A DNA stretch of 64,000 nt from Enterobacter chengduensis (lineage in GTDB: Bacteria; Pseudomonadota; Gammaproteobacteria; Enterobacterales; Enterobacteriaceae), in assembly GCF_001984825.2 (NCBI RefSeq), contig NZ_CP043318.1, positions 1,674,001 through 1,738,000 of the forward strand, written 5' to 3'. Positions 19,243 through 28,321 of this stretch are shown piece by piece. Below the pieces are notes generated by a model, which was given only the letters and a program-made list of their open reading frames with translations, searched no databases and was not told the origin of the DNA. Numbering within the stretch: the stretch's first letter is position 1; the number at the start of each line of letters is the position of its first letter. The position numbers and the translations under genes are program-made.

Positions 19243-19270
19243 AAACGCCCTCACGGTGAGGGCGTCTTGT
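19241..19270. terminator. Bidirectional terminator between ybjM and grxA
   Basis: Hairpin ACGCCCTCACGGTGAGGGCG (19245-19264, closed by T19265). On the minus strand it is followed by TTTTTATT, a good grxA terminator; on the plus strand the tail CTTGTC is weaker. Confidence 0.75.
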
Positions 19271-19272
19271 CA

Positions 19273-19542
19273 TTACTGCTCGGCAAACAGGCCAAGATGC
19301 TCTTTGGCGTAGGCTTCAAAGTCGGTGCAGCCGCCGATGTGTTTCTGATCGAGGAAGATCTGCGGCACGGTTTCAACCGGCTTGCCGACGGTTTTTTCCA
19401 GATCCGCTTTGGTGATGCCTTCCGCGTGGATATCCACATAGCGGAAGTTGAAGTCATCGCGCTCTTCGGTCAGTTTCTCAGCCAGCTCTTTCGCGCGTAC
19501 ACAGTAGGGGCACCCTGGACGACCAAAAATTACTGCAAACAT
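19273..19542 (-). CDS. grxA: Glutaredoxin 1
   Basis: 89 residues from the ATG at 19542 (MFAVIFGRPGCPYC), preceded by GAGGAGAGAG; the longer open frame upstream is not conserved. A thioredoxin-fold protein with the dithiol active site CPYC, the cis-proline motif TVPQIF and the glutathione-binding GGCTDF. It reduces ribonucleotide reductase, PAPS reductase and mixed disulfides with glutathione, and would also serve ArsC, encoded 4 kb away. Monocistronic. In E. coli ybjC lies between grxA and nfsA; the 183-base gap here has no room for it. Confidence 0.96.
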   Translation of the reverse strand: MFAVIFGRPGCPYCVRAKELAEKLTEERDDFNFRYVDIHAEGITKADLEKTVGKPVETVPQIFLDQKHIGGCTDFEAYAKEHLGLFAEQ

Positions 19543-19725
19543 TTCTCTCTCCTCAAAAAACAAGCCTGACGGCGAATAGGCATATAGTGCCCGATAACCT
19601 GCCGCCATTAAAGAAGGTTTCGCCTGTCGCTTTGATACAGTCAGGCTATGTTTCGCCAATTACATCGTGCAAATCATTGCCTATACTGGCTGGCATAAGG
19701 TTTAAGCAAGACAAAGAGAGACAAG

Positions 19726-20448
19726 ATGACACCCACGATTGACCTGCTCCAGTCCCACCGCTCCATTCGCCACTTCACCGACGAGCCGATTACCGACGCG
19801 CAGCGTACCGCCATCATTAACAGCGCCAGGGCGACCTCGAGTTCCAGCTTCCTGCAGTGCAGCTCCATTATTCGCATTACCGACAAGGCCATGCGTGAAG
19901 AGTTAGTGACGCTCACCGGCGGACAAAAGCATGTGGCTCAGGCCGCCGAGTTCTGGGTATTCTGCGCCGACTTTAACCGCCACCTGCAGATCTGCCCTGA
20001 AGCGCAGCTGGGGCTGGCCGAACAGCTGCTGCTGGGCGTGGTGGATACCGCCCTGATGGCGCAAAACGCCTTCACGGCTGCGGAGTCGCTGGGGTTAGGC
20101 GGCGTCTACATCGGCGGCCTGCGTAACAACATCGAAAGCGTAACCGAGCTGCTGAAGCTGCCAAAACACGTGCTGCCGCTGTTCGGCCTGTGTCTCGGCT
20201 GGCCGGCGGATAACCCGGATCTCAAGCCGCGCATTCCTGCGGCGATGCTGGTGCATGAAAACCACTACCAGCCGGTCGATCGCGACGTCCTGCATCAATA
20301 CGATGAAGAGCTGGCGAATTACTATCTGACGCGCGACAGCAATAACCGCCGCGACACCTGGAGCGACCATATTCGCCGCACCATCATTAAGGAAAACCGT
20401 CCGTTTATTCTCGATTATCTGCACAAACAGGGCTGGGCGACGCGATAG
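19726..20448 (+). CDS. nfsA: Oxygen-insensitive NADPH nitroreductase NfsA
   Basis: 240 residues, the E. coli length. An FMN-binding homodimeric nitroreductase that reduces nitrofurans, nitroaromatics and chromate by two-electron transfer from NADPH. Seen: the FMN-contacting HRSIRHFTDEPI near the N-terminus, ARATSSSSFLQCSSIIR, and GGVYIGGLRN. In E. coli it belongs to the SoxRS/MarA regulon and is transcribed with ybjC and rimK; here ybjC is absent and a strong terminator separates nfsA from rimK, so co-expression with rimK should be weak. Confidence 0.96.
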   Translation: MTPTIDLLQSHRSIRHFTDEPITDAQRTAIINSARATSSSSFLQCSSIIRITDKAMREELVTLTGGQKHVAQAAEFWVFCADFNRHLQICPEAQLGLAEQLLLGVVDTALMAQNAFTAAESLGLGGVYIGGLRNNIESVTELLKLPKHVLPLFGLCLGWPADNPDLKPRIPAAMLVHENHYQPVDRDVLHQYDEELANYYLTRDSNNRRDTWSDHIRRTIIKENRPFILDYLHKQGWATR

Positions 20449-20466
20449 TCCATTTATCCTGTGCCT

Positions 20467-20495
20467 GCCTGCGTATATGATACGCAGGCTTTTTC
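20467..20495 (+). terminator. Intrinsic terminator between nfsA and rimK
   Basis: Perfect 10-bp stem GCCTGCGTAT-ATG-ATACGCAGGC (20467-20489) followed by TTTTT. It sits between the nfsA stop and the rimK GTG start. Confidence 0.85.
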
Positions 20496-20517
20496 CGTGT
20501 CTTCAGAGAGGTGCAGG

Positions 20518-21420
20518 GTGAAAATTGCCATATTGTCCCGGGATGGAACGCTCTATTCATGTAAACGCCTGCGAGAAGCGGCAGCCAAACGCGGGCATCA
20601 GGTTGAGATCCTCGATCCGATGTCCTGCTATATGAACATCGACCCGGCCGCCTCGTCGATTCACTACAAAGGCCGCAAGCTGCCGCACTTTGATGCGGTG
20701 ATCCCGCGCATCGGCTCGCAGATTACCTATTACGGCACCGCCGCGCTGCGCCAGTTTGAGATGCTGGGCAGCTATCCGCTCAACGAATCCGTCGCCATTT
20801 CCCGCGCCCGCGACAAGCTGCGCTCGCTGCAGCTGCTCGCCCGTCAGGGGATCGATCTCCCCGTCACGGGGATTGCCCATTCCCCGGACGACACCAGCGA
20901 TCTCATTGACATGGTGGGCGGCGCGCCTCTGGTGATCAAGCTGGTGGAAGGCACGCAGGGCATCGGCGTGGTGCTGGCGGAGACGCGTCAGGCGGCAGAA
21001 AGCGTGGTTGACGCCTTTCGGGGACTGAATGCGCACATTCTGGTGCAGGAGTATATTGAAGAGGCGAAAGGTCGCGATATTCGCTGCTTCGTGGTCGGTA
21101 ACGAAGTGGTGGCGGCCATCGAGCGGCAGGCGAAAGAGGGCGACTTCCGCTCTAACCTTCACCGCGGCGGCGTTGCCAGAATCGCCGATATCAGCGATCG
21201 CGAGCGGGAAATTGCCGTGAAAGCGGCGCAAACCCTGGGGCTGGACGTGGCGGGCGTAGACCTTCTGCGGGCGACGCGCGGGCCGCTGGTCATGGAAGTC
21301 AATGCTTCTCCGGGGCTGGAAGGTGTGGAAAAAACCACCGGCGTCGATATTGCGGGTAAAATGATCGCATGGATTGAGCGTCATGCGACGCCGGGCTACT
21401 GTCTGAAAACGGGCGGTTAA
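20518..21420 (+). CDS. rimK: Ribosomal protein S6 glutamate ligase RimK
   Basis: 300 residues from a GTG at 20518 ([15 protein letters not shown]), the E. coli length; the frame stays open back to 20461, but that part crosses a terminator and is not conserved. An ATP-grasp enzyme: the N-terminal preATP domain is followed by the nucleotide-binding lid and loop ([31 protein letters not shown]) and the magnesium-binding [12 protein letters not shown]. It adds glutamate residues to the C-terminus of ribosomal protein S6 and can make poly-alpha-glutamate. It starts just after an nfsA terminator, so it may need its own promoter or read-through. Confidence 0.95.
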   Translation: MKIAILSRDGTLYSCKRLREAAAKRGHQVEILDPMSCYMNIDPAASSIHYKGRKLPHFDAVIPRIGSQITYYGTAALRQFEMLGSYPLNESVAISRARDKLRSLQLLARQGIDLPVTGIAHSPDDTSDLIDMVGGAPLVIKLVEGTQGIGVVLAETRQAAESVVDAFRGLNAHILVQEYIEEAKGRDIRCFVVGNEVVAAIERQAKEGDFRSNLHRGGVARIADISDREREIAVKAAQTLGLDVAGVDLLRATRGPLVMEVNASPGLEGVEKTTGVDIAGKMIAWIERHATPGYCLKTGG

Positions 21421-21483
21421 ATGGCATTGAACGCACTTTTTGCGTAATCTAAGCGAAGTTTTTATTTAAGAGGCTGCACAGCG

Positions 21484-21960
21484 ATGGATTTACAGGTCGT
21501 ACCTACACTGGATACGTTACGTCAATGGCTCGATGATGCCGGAATTACGTTCTTCGAATGCGATTCCTGCCAGGCGCTGCATCTGCCTCATATGCAGAAT
21601 TTCGACGGCATTTTCGATGCCAAAATCGATCTGATTAACGACGTGATCCTTTTCTCCGCGCTGGCCGAAGTGAAGCCCTCCGCGCTGCTGGCGCTGGCCT
21701 CCGACCTGTCGGCCATCAACGCCAGTTCTTTGACGGTGAAGGCATTTCTCGACATACAGGATGATAATCTGCCAAAACTGGTCGTTTGCCAGTCTTTATT
21801 CTCCGGGGCAGGGCTGTCTTTCAAGCAGTTCGCCTGGTTTATGCGCTTGAGCGAAGAGCAAATTTCCATGGTAATGATGGAAGCCAATGCACACCATCTG
21901 CTGTATAGCGCGGAAGAGGATGCAGAGAATAATGATGCATCTCCCAATTTTCTCCACTAA
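21484..21960 (+). CDS. ybjN: YbjN family protein
   Basis: 158 residues, the E. coli length. A soluble DUF1790/YbjN-fold protein related to type III secretion chaperones in shape. The conserved core FFECDSCQALHLPHMQNFDG and the central DNLPKLVVCQSL are intact. In E. coli it affects motility, biofilm and stress responses and suppresses some temperature-sensitive mutations; the molecular activity is unknown. It stands alone between rimK and potF, with 63 bases upstream. Confidence 0.93.
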   Translation: MDLQVVPTLDTLRQWLDDAGITFFECDSCQALHLPHMQNFDGIFDAKIDLINDVILFSALAEVKPSALLALASDLSAINASSLTVKAFLDIQDDNLPKLVVCQSLFSGAGLSFKQFAWFMRLSEEQISMVMMEANAHHLLYSAEEDAENNDASPNFLH

Positions 21961-22311
21961 GGCTGTCTGACTTTTGCGCAGTCGCTGCCATAGCGACTGC
22001 AGAAGGCCATCTTTTCTGCTGCTTTTAACCTTTCTTTAAAGAATTTTTCACCTCCCTGAAGGCCGTTTCGGCTTATCACGTAGACGTAACCTGCATAAAA
22101 AATTGATAAAAGGCGTTTTTTCGTCTGGGCTATAGCCGGAGACACGGGCTACAGTTATTCTTGCGATGCTTCAAAAAGCGAGCGGATCCTGCCGGGTAAA
22201 GAGGTTTCTTTTTATTTTGAGCAGAGCGACAAACTATGCATGAATTTTGCATACATCCAGATTGCACAGTTTTAGTTCGTTTGTTAACGAGCTTTCAGAA
22301 GGAATAACACT
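21961..22311 (+). other. Non-coding gap upstream of potF
   Basis: 351 bases without a convincing gene. It starts with a perfect hairpin CAGTCGCT-GCCAT-AGCGACTG (21979-21999), possibly the ybjN transcript end, although no T-run follows at once. The rest is moderately AT-rich and should hold the potF promoter and leader; GAAGGAATAACACT before the ATG is the ribosome binding site. A 62-codon minus-strand frame (21957-22145) looks random. Confidence 0.6.
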
Positions 22312-23424
22312 ATGATCGCCTTGAATAAAAAATGGTTATCGGGTCTGGTTGCGGGTGCTCTGATGGCCGTCTCTGCCGGCACGCTCGCTGCGGAACAAAA
22401 AACGCTGCACGTTTATAACTGGTCTGACTATATTGCGCCGGACACGGTGGCGAATTTTGAGAAAGAGACCGGCATTAAAGTGGTCTACGACGTGTTCGAT
22501 TCCAACGAAGTGCTGGAAGGAAAGCTGATGGCGGGCAGCACCGGGTTTGACCTGGTCGTGCCTTCCGCAAGCTTCCTCGAGCGCCAGCTGACGGCGGGCG
22601 TCTTCCAGCCGCTGGACAAGAGCAAGTTACCGAACTGGAAAAACCTCGACCCGGACGTGCTGAAGCTGGTGGCTAAACACGACCCGGACAACAAATACGC
22701 GATGCCTTACCTGTGGGCGACCACCGGTATCGGCTTTAACGTCGACAAAGTGAAAGCGGCGCTGGGCCCGGACGTCAAGCTGGACAGCTGGGACGTGGTG
22801 CTGAAGCCGGAAAACCTTGCGAAGCTGAAAAGCTGCGGCGTCTCCTTCCTTGACGCGCCGGAAGAGATTTTCGCCACCGTGCTGAACTACCTCGGCAAAG
22901 ATCCGAACAGCAGCAAGGCGGATGACTACACCGGTCCGGCGACCGATCTGCTGCTGAAGCTGCGTCCAAACATTCGTTACTTCCACTCGTCTCAGTACAT
23001 CAACGACCTGGCGAACGGCGACATCTGCGTCGCGATCGGCTGGGCAGGGGACGTATGGCAGGCGGCGAACCGCGCGAAAGAGGCGAAAAACGGCGTAAAC
23101 GTTTCTTACTTCATCCCGAAAGAGGGGGCGCTGGCCTTCTTTGACGTCTTCGCGATGCCGGCTGACGCTAAAAACAAAGACGAAGCCTACCAGTTCCTCA
23201 ACTACCTGATGCGTCCGGAAGTGATCGCCCACATCAGCGACCACGTTTACTACGCCAACGGTAACAAGGCCTCCGTGCCGCTGGTGAGCGAGGAAATCCG
23301 TAATAACCCGGCTATCTATCCGCCAGCGGACGTGTTCGCCAAGCTCTTCACCCTGAAGGTTCAGGATCCGAAAATTGACCGCGTGCGTACCCGCGCGTGG
23401 ACCAAGGTGAAAAGCGGTAAGTAA
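22312..23424 (+). CDS. potF: Putrescine ABC transporter binding protein PotF
   Basis: 370 residues, the E. coli length. A periplasmic type II binding protein; signal peptide to about residue 26 (AGTLAAEQK). The mature start EQKTLHVYNWSDYIAPDTV is diagnostic for the PotF/PotD family, with Trp and Ser residues that contact putrescine. It delivers putrescine to the PotHI channel. First gene of potFGHI. A REP-like palindrome and a strong hairpin lie between potF and potG, which would let more binding protein than transporter be made. Confidence 0.96.
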   Translation: MIALNKKWLSGLVAGALMAVSAGTLAAEQKTLHVYNWSDYIAPDTVANFEKETGIKVVYDVFDSNEVLEGKLMAGSTGFDLVVPSASFLERQLTAGVFQPLDKSKLPNWKNLDPDVLKLVAKHDPDNKYAMPYLWATTGIGFNVDKVKAALGPDVKLDSWDVVLKPENLAKLKSCGVSFLDAPEEIFATVLNYLGKDPNSSKADDYTGPATDLLLKLRPNIRYFHSSQYINDLANGDICVAIGWAGDVWQAANRAKEAKNGVNVSYFIPKEGALAFFDVFAMPADAKNKDEAYQFLNYLMRPEVIAHISDHVYYANGNKASVPLVSEEIRNNPAIYPPADVFAKLFTLKVQDPKIDRVRTRAWTKVKSGK

Positions 23425-23435
23425 CCCTTTGTCAC

Positions 23436-23489
23436 AGGCCGGGTAAGCGAAGCGCCCCCGGCAACAGGCGCACCGTTCTGGTGCGCCTG
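23436..23489. repeat. REP-like palindrome plus hairpin between potF and potG
   Basis: GGCCGGGTAAGCG...CCCCCGGC resembles the REP elements elsewhere in the window. It is followed at 23465-23489 by a perfect 10-bp stem CAGGCGCACC-GTTCT-GGTGCGCCTG without a T-run. Such intercistronic structures protect upstream mRNA and lower downstream expression. Confidence 0.7.
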
Positions 23490-23522
23490 CACCATGATTT
23501 GATCTCTACCGGAGAACACCCC

Positions 23523-24656
23523 GTGAATGACGCGATCCCCCGCCCGCAGGCGAAAGTCCGTAAAGCGCTGACCCCGCTTCTTGAAATTCGTAACCTCACC
23601 AAATCTTTCGATGGCCAGCATGCCGTGGACGACGTCAGCCTGACTATCTATAAAGGCGAAATATTCGCGCTACTGGGCGCATCGGGCTGCGGCAAATCGA
23701 CCCTGCTGCGCATGCTGGCCGGTTTTGAACAGCCGACCGCCGGGCAGATCGTGCTCGACGGCGTGGATCTCTCCAGCGTGCCGCCGTATCAGCGCCCGAT
23801 CAACATGATGTTCCAGTCCTACGCGCTGTTCCCGCACATGACGGTGGAGCAGAACATCGCCTTTGGCCTGAAGCAGGACAAGCTGCCGAAGGCCGAAATT
23901 ACCGCACGCGTGGCCGAGATGCTGAGCCTGGTGCACATGCAGGAGTTTGCGAAGCGTAAGCCGCACCAGCTCTCCGGCGGCCAGCGCCAGCGCGTGGCCC
24001 TGGCCCGCAGCCTGGCAAAACGCCCGAAACTCTTGCTGCTCGACGAGCCGATGGGCGCGCTGGACAAAAAGCTGCGCGACCGTATGCAGCTTGAAGTGGT
24101 GGATATCCTCGAGCGCGTGGGGGTGACCTGCGTAATGGTGACCCACGACCAGGAAGAGGCGATGACCATGGCCGGACGTATCGCGATCATGAACCGCGGG
24201 AAGTTCGTGCAGATTGGCGAGCCGGAAGAGATTTATGAGCATCCGACCACCCGCTACAGCGCGGAGTTCATCGGCTCGGTTAACGTCTTCGAAGGGCTGC
24301 TGAAAGATCGTCAGGAAGATGGCCTGGTCATCGAATCGCCGGGTCTGCAGCATCCGCTTAAGGTCGATCCTGATAACTCGGTGGTGGATAACGTGCCGGT
24401 CTACGTCGCGCTGCGGCCGGAGAAGATCATGCTCTGCGAAGATCCGCCTGCCGATGGCTACAACTTTGCCGTGGGCGAAGTGGTGCACATTGCCTATCTG
24501 GGCGATCTGTCCATCTATCACGTGCGCCTGAAAAGCGGACAGATGCTCAGCGCCCAGCTGCAGAACGAACACCGCTATCGCAAGGGGCAGCCAACATGGG
24601 GCGACGAAGTACGCCTGTGCTGGGATGCTGACAGTTGCGTCGTGCTGACGGTATAA
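23523..24656 (+). CDS. potG: Putrescine ABC transporter ATPase PotG
   Basis: 377 residues from the GTG at 23523 (VNDAIPRPQAKVRKAL), the E. coli length; an ATG 14 codons earlier gives a non-conserved extension. ATPase with Walker A GASGCGKSTLL, signature LSGGQRQRVALARSL, Walker B LLLLDEPMGALD and the switch histidine in MVTHDQEEAM. A C-terminal TOBE domain (about residues 290-377) is typical of the spermidine/putrescine group. A homodimer energises putrescine uptake through PotHI. potH follows after 9 bases. Confidence 0.96.
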   Translation: MNDAIPRPQAKVRKALTPLLEIRNLTKSFDGQHAVDDVSLTIYKGEIFALLGASGCGKSTLLRMLAGFEQPTAGQIVLDGVDLSSVPPYQRPINMMFQSYALFPHMTVEQNIAFGLKQDKLPKAEITARVAEMLSLVHMQEFAKRKPHQLSGGQRQRVALARSLAKRPKLLLLDEPMGALDKKLRDRMQLEVVDILERVGVTCVMVTHDQEEAMTMAGRIAIMNRGKFVQIGEPEEIYEHPTTRYSAEFIGSVNVFEGLLKDRQEDGLVIESPGLQHPLKVDPDNSVVDNVPVYVALRPEKIMLCEDPPADGYNFAVGEVVHIAYLGDLSIYHVRLKSGQMLSAQLQNEHRYRKGQPTWGDEVRLCWDADSCVVLTV

Positions 24657-24665
24657 GGGGCGATC

Positions 24666-25619
24666 ATGAGTACACTTGAACCTCCAGCCCGCGTAGAAAA
24701 AGCGGGCGGCGTTGCCAGCTGGCTGACGCGCATGCAGATGAAGCACGGCCGCAAGCTGGTGATCGCCATGCCTTACGTGTGGCTGGTCCTGCTGTTCCTG
24801 CTGCCGTTCCTGATTGTTTTCAAGATAAGCCTGGCGGAAATGGCGCGGGCGATCCCGCCCTACACCAACCTGCTGGACTGGGCCGACGGGCAGCTGACGC
24901 TGACCTTAAACCTGGGCAACTTCCTGCAGCTGACGGACGACCCGCTCTATTTCGAAGCCTATCTGCAGTCGCTTCAGGTGGCGGCGATTTCGACGCTCTG
25001 CTGTCTGGCGATGGGCTACCCGCTGGCGTGGGCCGTGGCGCACAGCAAGCCGTCGACGCGTAACATCCTGCTGCTGCTGGTGATCCTGCCGTCGTGGACC
25101 TCGTTCCTGATCCGCGTTTACGCCTGGATGGGGATCCTGAAAAACAACGGCGTGCTCAACAACTTTCTGATGTGGTTAGGCGTTATCGATCAGCCGCTGA
25201 CGATCCTGCACACCAACCTCGCGGTCTATATCGGCATTGTGTACGCCTATCTGCCGTTTATGGTGCTGCCGATCTACACGGCGCTGACGCGGATTGATTA
25301 TTCGCTGGTGGAAGCGTCGCTCGATCTTGGGGCGCGTCCGCTGAAAACCTTTTTCAGCGTCATTGTCCCGCTCACGAAAGGCGGGATTATTGCCGGGTCA
25401 ATGCTGGTCTTTATTCCGGCGGTAGGGGAGTTTGTGATCCCGGAACTGCTCGGCGGCCCGGACAGCATCATGATTGGCCGCGTGCTGTGGCAGGAGTTCT
25501 TCAATAACCGCGACTGGCCGGTGGCGTCGGCGGTGGCGATCGTGATGTTGCTGCTGCTGATCGTGCCGATCATGTGGTTCCACAAGCATCAGCAGAAACA
25601 GATGGGAGATCGCGGATGA
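24666..25619 (+). CDS. potH: Putrescine ABC transporter permease PotH
   Basis: 317 residues, the E. coli length. An inner-membrane permease with six helices, the first at about residues 31-52 after a cytoplasmic N-terminus. The EAA docking loop is seen in the last third (VEASLDLGARPLKTFFSVIV). It forms the putrescine channel with PotI. Its stop overlaps the potI start (ATGA), showing translational coupling. Confidence 0.96.
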   Translation: MSTLEPPARVEKAGGVASWLTRMQMKHGRKLVIAMPYVWLVLLFLLPFLIVFKISLAEMARAIPPYTNLLDWADGQLTLTLNLGNFLQLTDDPLYFEAYLQSLQVAAISTLCCLAMGYPLAWAVAHSKPSTRNILLLLVILPSWTSFLIRVYAWMGILKNNGVLNNFLMWLGVIDQPLTILHTNLAVYIGIVYAYLPFMVLPIYTALTRIDYSLVEASLDLGARPLKTFFSVIVPLTKGGIIAGSMLVFIPAVGEFVIPELLGGPDSIMIGRVLWQEFFNNRDWPVASAVAIVMLLLLIVPIMWFHKHQQKQMGDRG

Positions 25620-26461
25620 ACAACCTACCGGTAGTACGCTCCCCGTGGCGAATCGCGATCCTGGTGATCGGCTTTACCTTCCTGTATGCGCCGATGCTGA
25701 TGCTGGTGATCTACTCGTTCAACAGCTCCAAGCTGGTGACGGTCTGGGCGGGCTGGTCGACGCGCTGGTACAGCGAGCTGTTCCACGACGATGCGATGAT
25801 GAGCGCGGTGGGGCTGAGCCTCACCATTGCGGCGCTGGCGGCGACCATGGCGTCCGTGCTGGGCACCATCGCCGCGCTGGTGATGGTGCGCTTTGGGCGT
25901 TTTCGCGGCTCGAACGGGTTCGCCTTTATGATCACCGCCCCGCTGGTCATGCCGGACGTGATCACCGGTCTCGCGCTGCTGCTGCTGTTCGTGGCCCTGG
26001 CGCACGCCATCGGCTGGCCGGCGGATCGCGGCATGCTCACCATCTGGCTGGCGCACGTCACCTTCTGTACCGCCTATGTCGCGGTGGTGATCGCCTCGCG
26101 CCTGCGCGAGTTGGATCGCTCCATTGAAGAGGCGGCGATGGATCTCGGCGCGACGCCGCTGAAGGTCTTTTTCATCATCACGCTGCCGATGATTATGCCG
26201 GCGGTGATCTCCGGCTGGCTGCTGGCGTTTACGCTGTCGCTGGACGATCTGGTTATCGCCAGCTTTGTCTCCGGCCCGGGGGCGACGACGCTGCCGATGC
26301 TGGTCTTCTCCAGCGTGCGCATGGGGGTCAACCCGGAGATTAACGCCCTGGCCTCTATCATCCTCGGCGTGGTCGGAATTGTCGGATTTATCGCCTGGTA
26401 TTTGATGGCGCGCGCGGAAAAACAGCGCGTGCGCGATATCCAGCGTGCAAGACGCGGCTGA
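25616..26461 (+). CDS. potI: Putrescine ABC transporter permease PotI
   Basis: 281 residues from the ATG at 25616, which overlaps the potH stop by four bases; the E. coli length. A six-helix permease starting with the helix at residues 12-34 and with an EAA loop at IEEAAMDLGATPLKVFFIIT. It completes the PotFGHI putrescine importer. A clear terminator at 26484-26512 ends the operon, and ybjO follows. Confidence 0.96.
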   Translation: MNNLPVVRSPWRIAILVIGFTFLYAPMLMLVIYSFNSSKLVTVWAGWSTRWYSELFHDDAMMSAVGLSLTIAALAATMASVLGTIAALVMVRFGRFRGSNGFAFMITAPLVMPDVITGLALLLLFVALAHAIGWPADRGMLTIWLAHVTFCTAYVAVVIASRLRELDRSIEEAAMDLGATPLKVFFIITLPMIMPAVISGWLLAFTLSLDDLVIASFVSGPGATTLPMLVFSSVRMGVNPEINALASIILGVVGIVGFIAWYLMARAEKQRVRDIQRARRG

Positions 26462-26483
26462 AGGATTTAAAATTTCCAGTGAT

Positions 26484-26512
26484 GTGCCGCGCATGACGCG
26501 GCACTGTTTTTC
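26484..26512 (+). terminator. Intrinsic terminator after potI
   Basis: Perfect 8-bp stem GTGCCGCG-CATGA-CGCGGCAC (26484-26504) followed by TGTTTTTC. It closes the potFGHI operon, just before ybjO. Confidence 0.82.
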
Positions 26513-26526
26513 AGGGAAGTAAAACA

Positions 26527-27000
26527 TTGGGATTATTAAAAAAATCACGTATTACGCACGCGCGTCCTAACGTCCCTGCGCTGGTTCAGGTGGCGGCGCT
26601 CGCCATTATTATGATCCGCTGCCTGGACGTGCTGATGATTCTGAACACCCTGGGCGTGCGCGGCATCGGTGAATTCATTCACCGCAGCGTGCAGACGTGG
26701 AATCTGACGTTGGTCTTTCTGAGCAGCCTGGTGCTGGTCTTTATCGAAATCTACTGCGCGTTTTCGCTGGTCAAAGGGCGCAACTGGGCGCGCTGGGTCT
26801 ATCTGCTGACGCAGGTGACCGCCGCCAGCTATCTGTGGGCCGCCTCGCTGGGATATGGCTATCCGGAGCTGTTCAGCATTGCAGGCGGATCCAAACGCGA
26901 AATCTTCCATGCGCTGGTCATGCAGAAATTGCCAGATATGCTGGTGCTCCTGCTGCTCTTTGCGCCAGCCTCAAGCCGGCGGTTCTTCCGTCTGCAATAA
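26527..27000 (+). CDS. ybjO: Inner-membrane protein YbjO
   Basis: 157 residues from a TTG at 26527 (MGLLKKSRITHARPNVPAL), with GGGAAGT about 8 bases upstream. E. coli YbjO is slightly longer at its N-terminus (DUF2593 family). Three to four hydrophobic helices; the conserved block GVRGIGEFIHRSVQTWNLTL and the stretch SYLWAASLGYGYPELFSI identify it. Function unknown. It lies behind the potI terminator and 40 bases before rlmC, so it may be transcribed by read-through from pot or from an unrecognised promoter. Confidence 0.88.
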   Translation: MGLLKKSRITHARPNVPALVQVAALAIIMIRCLDVLMILNTLGVRGIGEFIHRSVQTWNLTLVFLSSLVLVFIEIYCAFSLVKGRNWARWVYLLTQVTAASYLWAASLGYGYPELFSIAGGSKREIFHALVMQKLPDMLVLLLLFAPASSRRFFRLQ

Positions 27001-27004
27001 TGTG

Positions 27005-27010
27005 TATAAT
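27005..27010 (+). promoter_or_regulatory. Candidate -10 element for rlmC
   Basis: A perfect TATAAT directly after the ybjO stop, 30 bases before the rlmC ATG. The -35 region 17 bases upstream is weak, so this rests on the -10 alone. Confidence 0.4.
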
Positions 27011-27040
27011 CGCAGCCCTCGTTTTCCTTAAGGTTTTCAT

Positions 27041-28171
27041 ATGCAGTGCGCACTCTATGACGCCGGACGCTGCCGCTCCTGTCAGTGGATAGAACAGCCG
27101 GTCTCTCAACAACTCACCGCCAAAATGGCCGACCTACAACAGCTGCTGGCAGCCCGCGCGGTGGGCGAATGGTGCGCGCCCGTCAGCGGCCCGGAAAAGG
27201 GTTTTCGCAACAAAGCCAAAATGGTGGTCAGCGGCAGCGTCGAAAAACCGCTGCTGGGGATGCTGCACCGCGACGGCACGCCGGAAGATTTAACCGACTG
27301 CCCGCTCTATCCTGCGTTGTTTGAACCCGTCTTTGCCGCGCTGAAACCGTTTATCGCGCGGGCAGGGTTAACGCCCTACAGCGTCGCCCGCAGGCGCGGC
27401 GAGCTGAAATACCTGCTGCTGACCGAAAGCCAGCAAGACGGCGGCATGATGCTGCGCTTCGTGCTGCGCTCCGAAACCAAGCTGGAACAGCTGCGCGCGG
27501 CGCTGCCGTGGCTGCAGGAACAGCTTCCGCAGCTTAAGGTCATCACCGCAAACATTCAGCCGGTGCATATGGCGATCATGGAGGGGGAGAAAGAGATCTT
27601 CTTCACCGACCAGCACGCGCTGGCCGAAAGCTTCAACGGCGTGCCGCTGTGGATCCGCCCGCAAAGCTTCTTCCAGACCAACCCGACCGTCGCGAGCGCG
27701 TTATACGCCACCGCCCGCGACTGGGTGCGCGCGTTACGCGTTAATCATATGTGGGATCTGTTCTGCGGCGTCGGCGGCTTTGGGCTGCACTGCGCCACGC
27801 CGGAGATGCAGCTCACCGGCATTGAGATTTCTGCCGAAGCGATTGCCTGCGCGAAGCAGTCCGCCGCCGAACTGGGGTTAACGAATCTGCACTTCCAGGC
27901 GCTCGACTCCACGCAGTTCGCCACCGGCCAGGGCAACGTGCCGGAGCTGGTGCTGGTCAACCCGCCGCGCCGCGGCATCGGCAAGGCGCTTTGCGATTAC
28001 CTGAGCCAGATGGCGCCGGAATACATCATCTATTCCAGCTGCAACGCGCAGACCATGGCGAAAGACATCGCCAGCCTGCCGGGCTATCGCGTTGAGCGCG
28101 TTCAGCTTTTCGATATGTTCCCGCATACCGCGCATTATGAAGTGCTGACGTTGTTGGTAAAAACGCGCTAA
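27041..28171 (+). CDS. rlmC: 23S rRNA (uracil-747-C5)-methyltransferase RlmC (RumB)
   Basis: 376 residues, one more than in E. coli. The iron-sulfur cluster cysteines are at 3, 11, 14 and 87 ([20 protein letters not shown]). The C-terminal Rossmann methyltransferase domain carries [14 protein letters not shown] and the nucleotide-flipping NPPRRG; the catalytic nucleophile is Cys334 in YSSCNAQTM. It methylates U747 of 23S rRNA with S-adenosylmethionine. Unlike RlmD and TrmA it has no TRAM domain, as expected. A REP element follows, then a two-component pair that is not present here in E. coli. Confidence 0.95.
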   Translation: MQCALYDAGRCRSCQWIEQPVSQQLTAKMADLQQLLAARAVGEWCAPVSGPEKGFRNKAKMVVSGSVEKPLLGMLHRDGTPEDLTDCPLYPALFEPVFAALKPFIARAGLTPYSVARRRGELKYLLLTESQQDGGMMLRFVLRSETKLEQLRAALPWLQEQLPQLKVITANIQPVHMAIMEGEKEIFFTDQHALAESFNGVPLWIRPQSFFQTNPTVASALYATARDWVRALRVNHMWDLFCGVGGFGLHCATPEMQLTGIEISAEAIACAKQSAAELGLTNLHFQALDSTQFATGQGNVPELVLVNPPRRGIGKALCDYLSQMAPEYIIYSSCNAQTMAKDIASLPGYRVERVQLFDMFPHTAHYEVLTLLVKTR

Positions 28172-28180
28172 TCCTTAACA

Positions 28181-28230
28181 TCGCCCGGTGGCTCGGGTAG
28201 GCCGGGTAAGGCGCAGCCACCACCCGGCAT
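28181..28230. repeat. REP palindrome after rlmC
   Basis: GTAGGCCGGGTAAGGCGCAG followed by CCACCACCCGGCA forms a REP hairpin with an imperfect CCGGGT/ACCCGG stem. It is the local version of the enterobacterial REP (compare 30487-30555 and 56015-56051). Confidence 0.8.
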
Positions 28231-28321
28231 GAACCCCGCACAATGTTCAACAAAATGTGAACTCTTCATCCCGGCGAAATCAGGTAAGCTTACGTCATAA
28301 GAATTGAATGAAGGCTTACCT

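Noticed and set aside
21957..22145. 62-codon minus-strand frame between ybjN and potF
   Set aside because: No ribosome binding site or recognisable sequence, and it overlaps the ybjN end.
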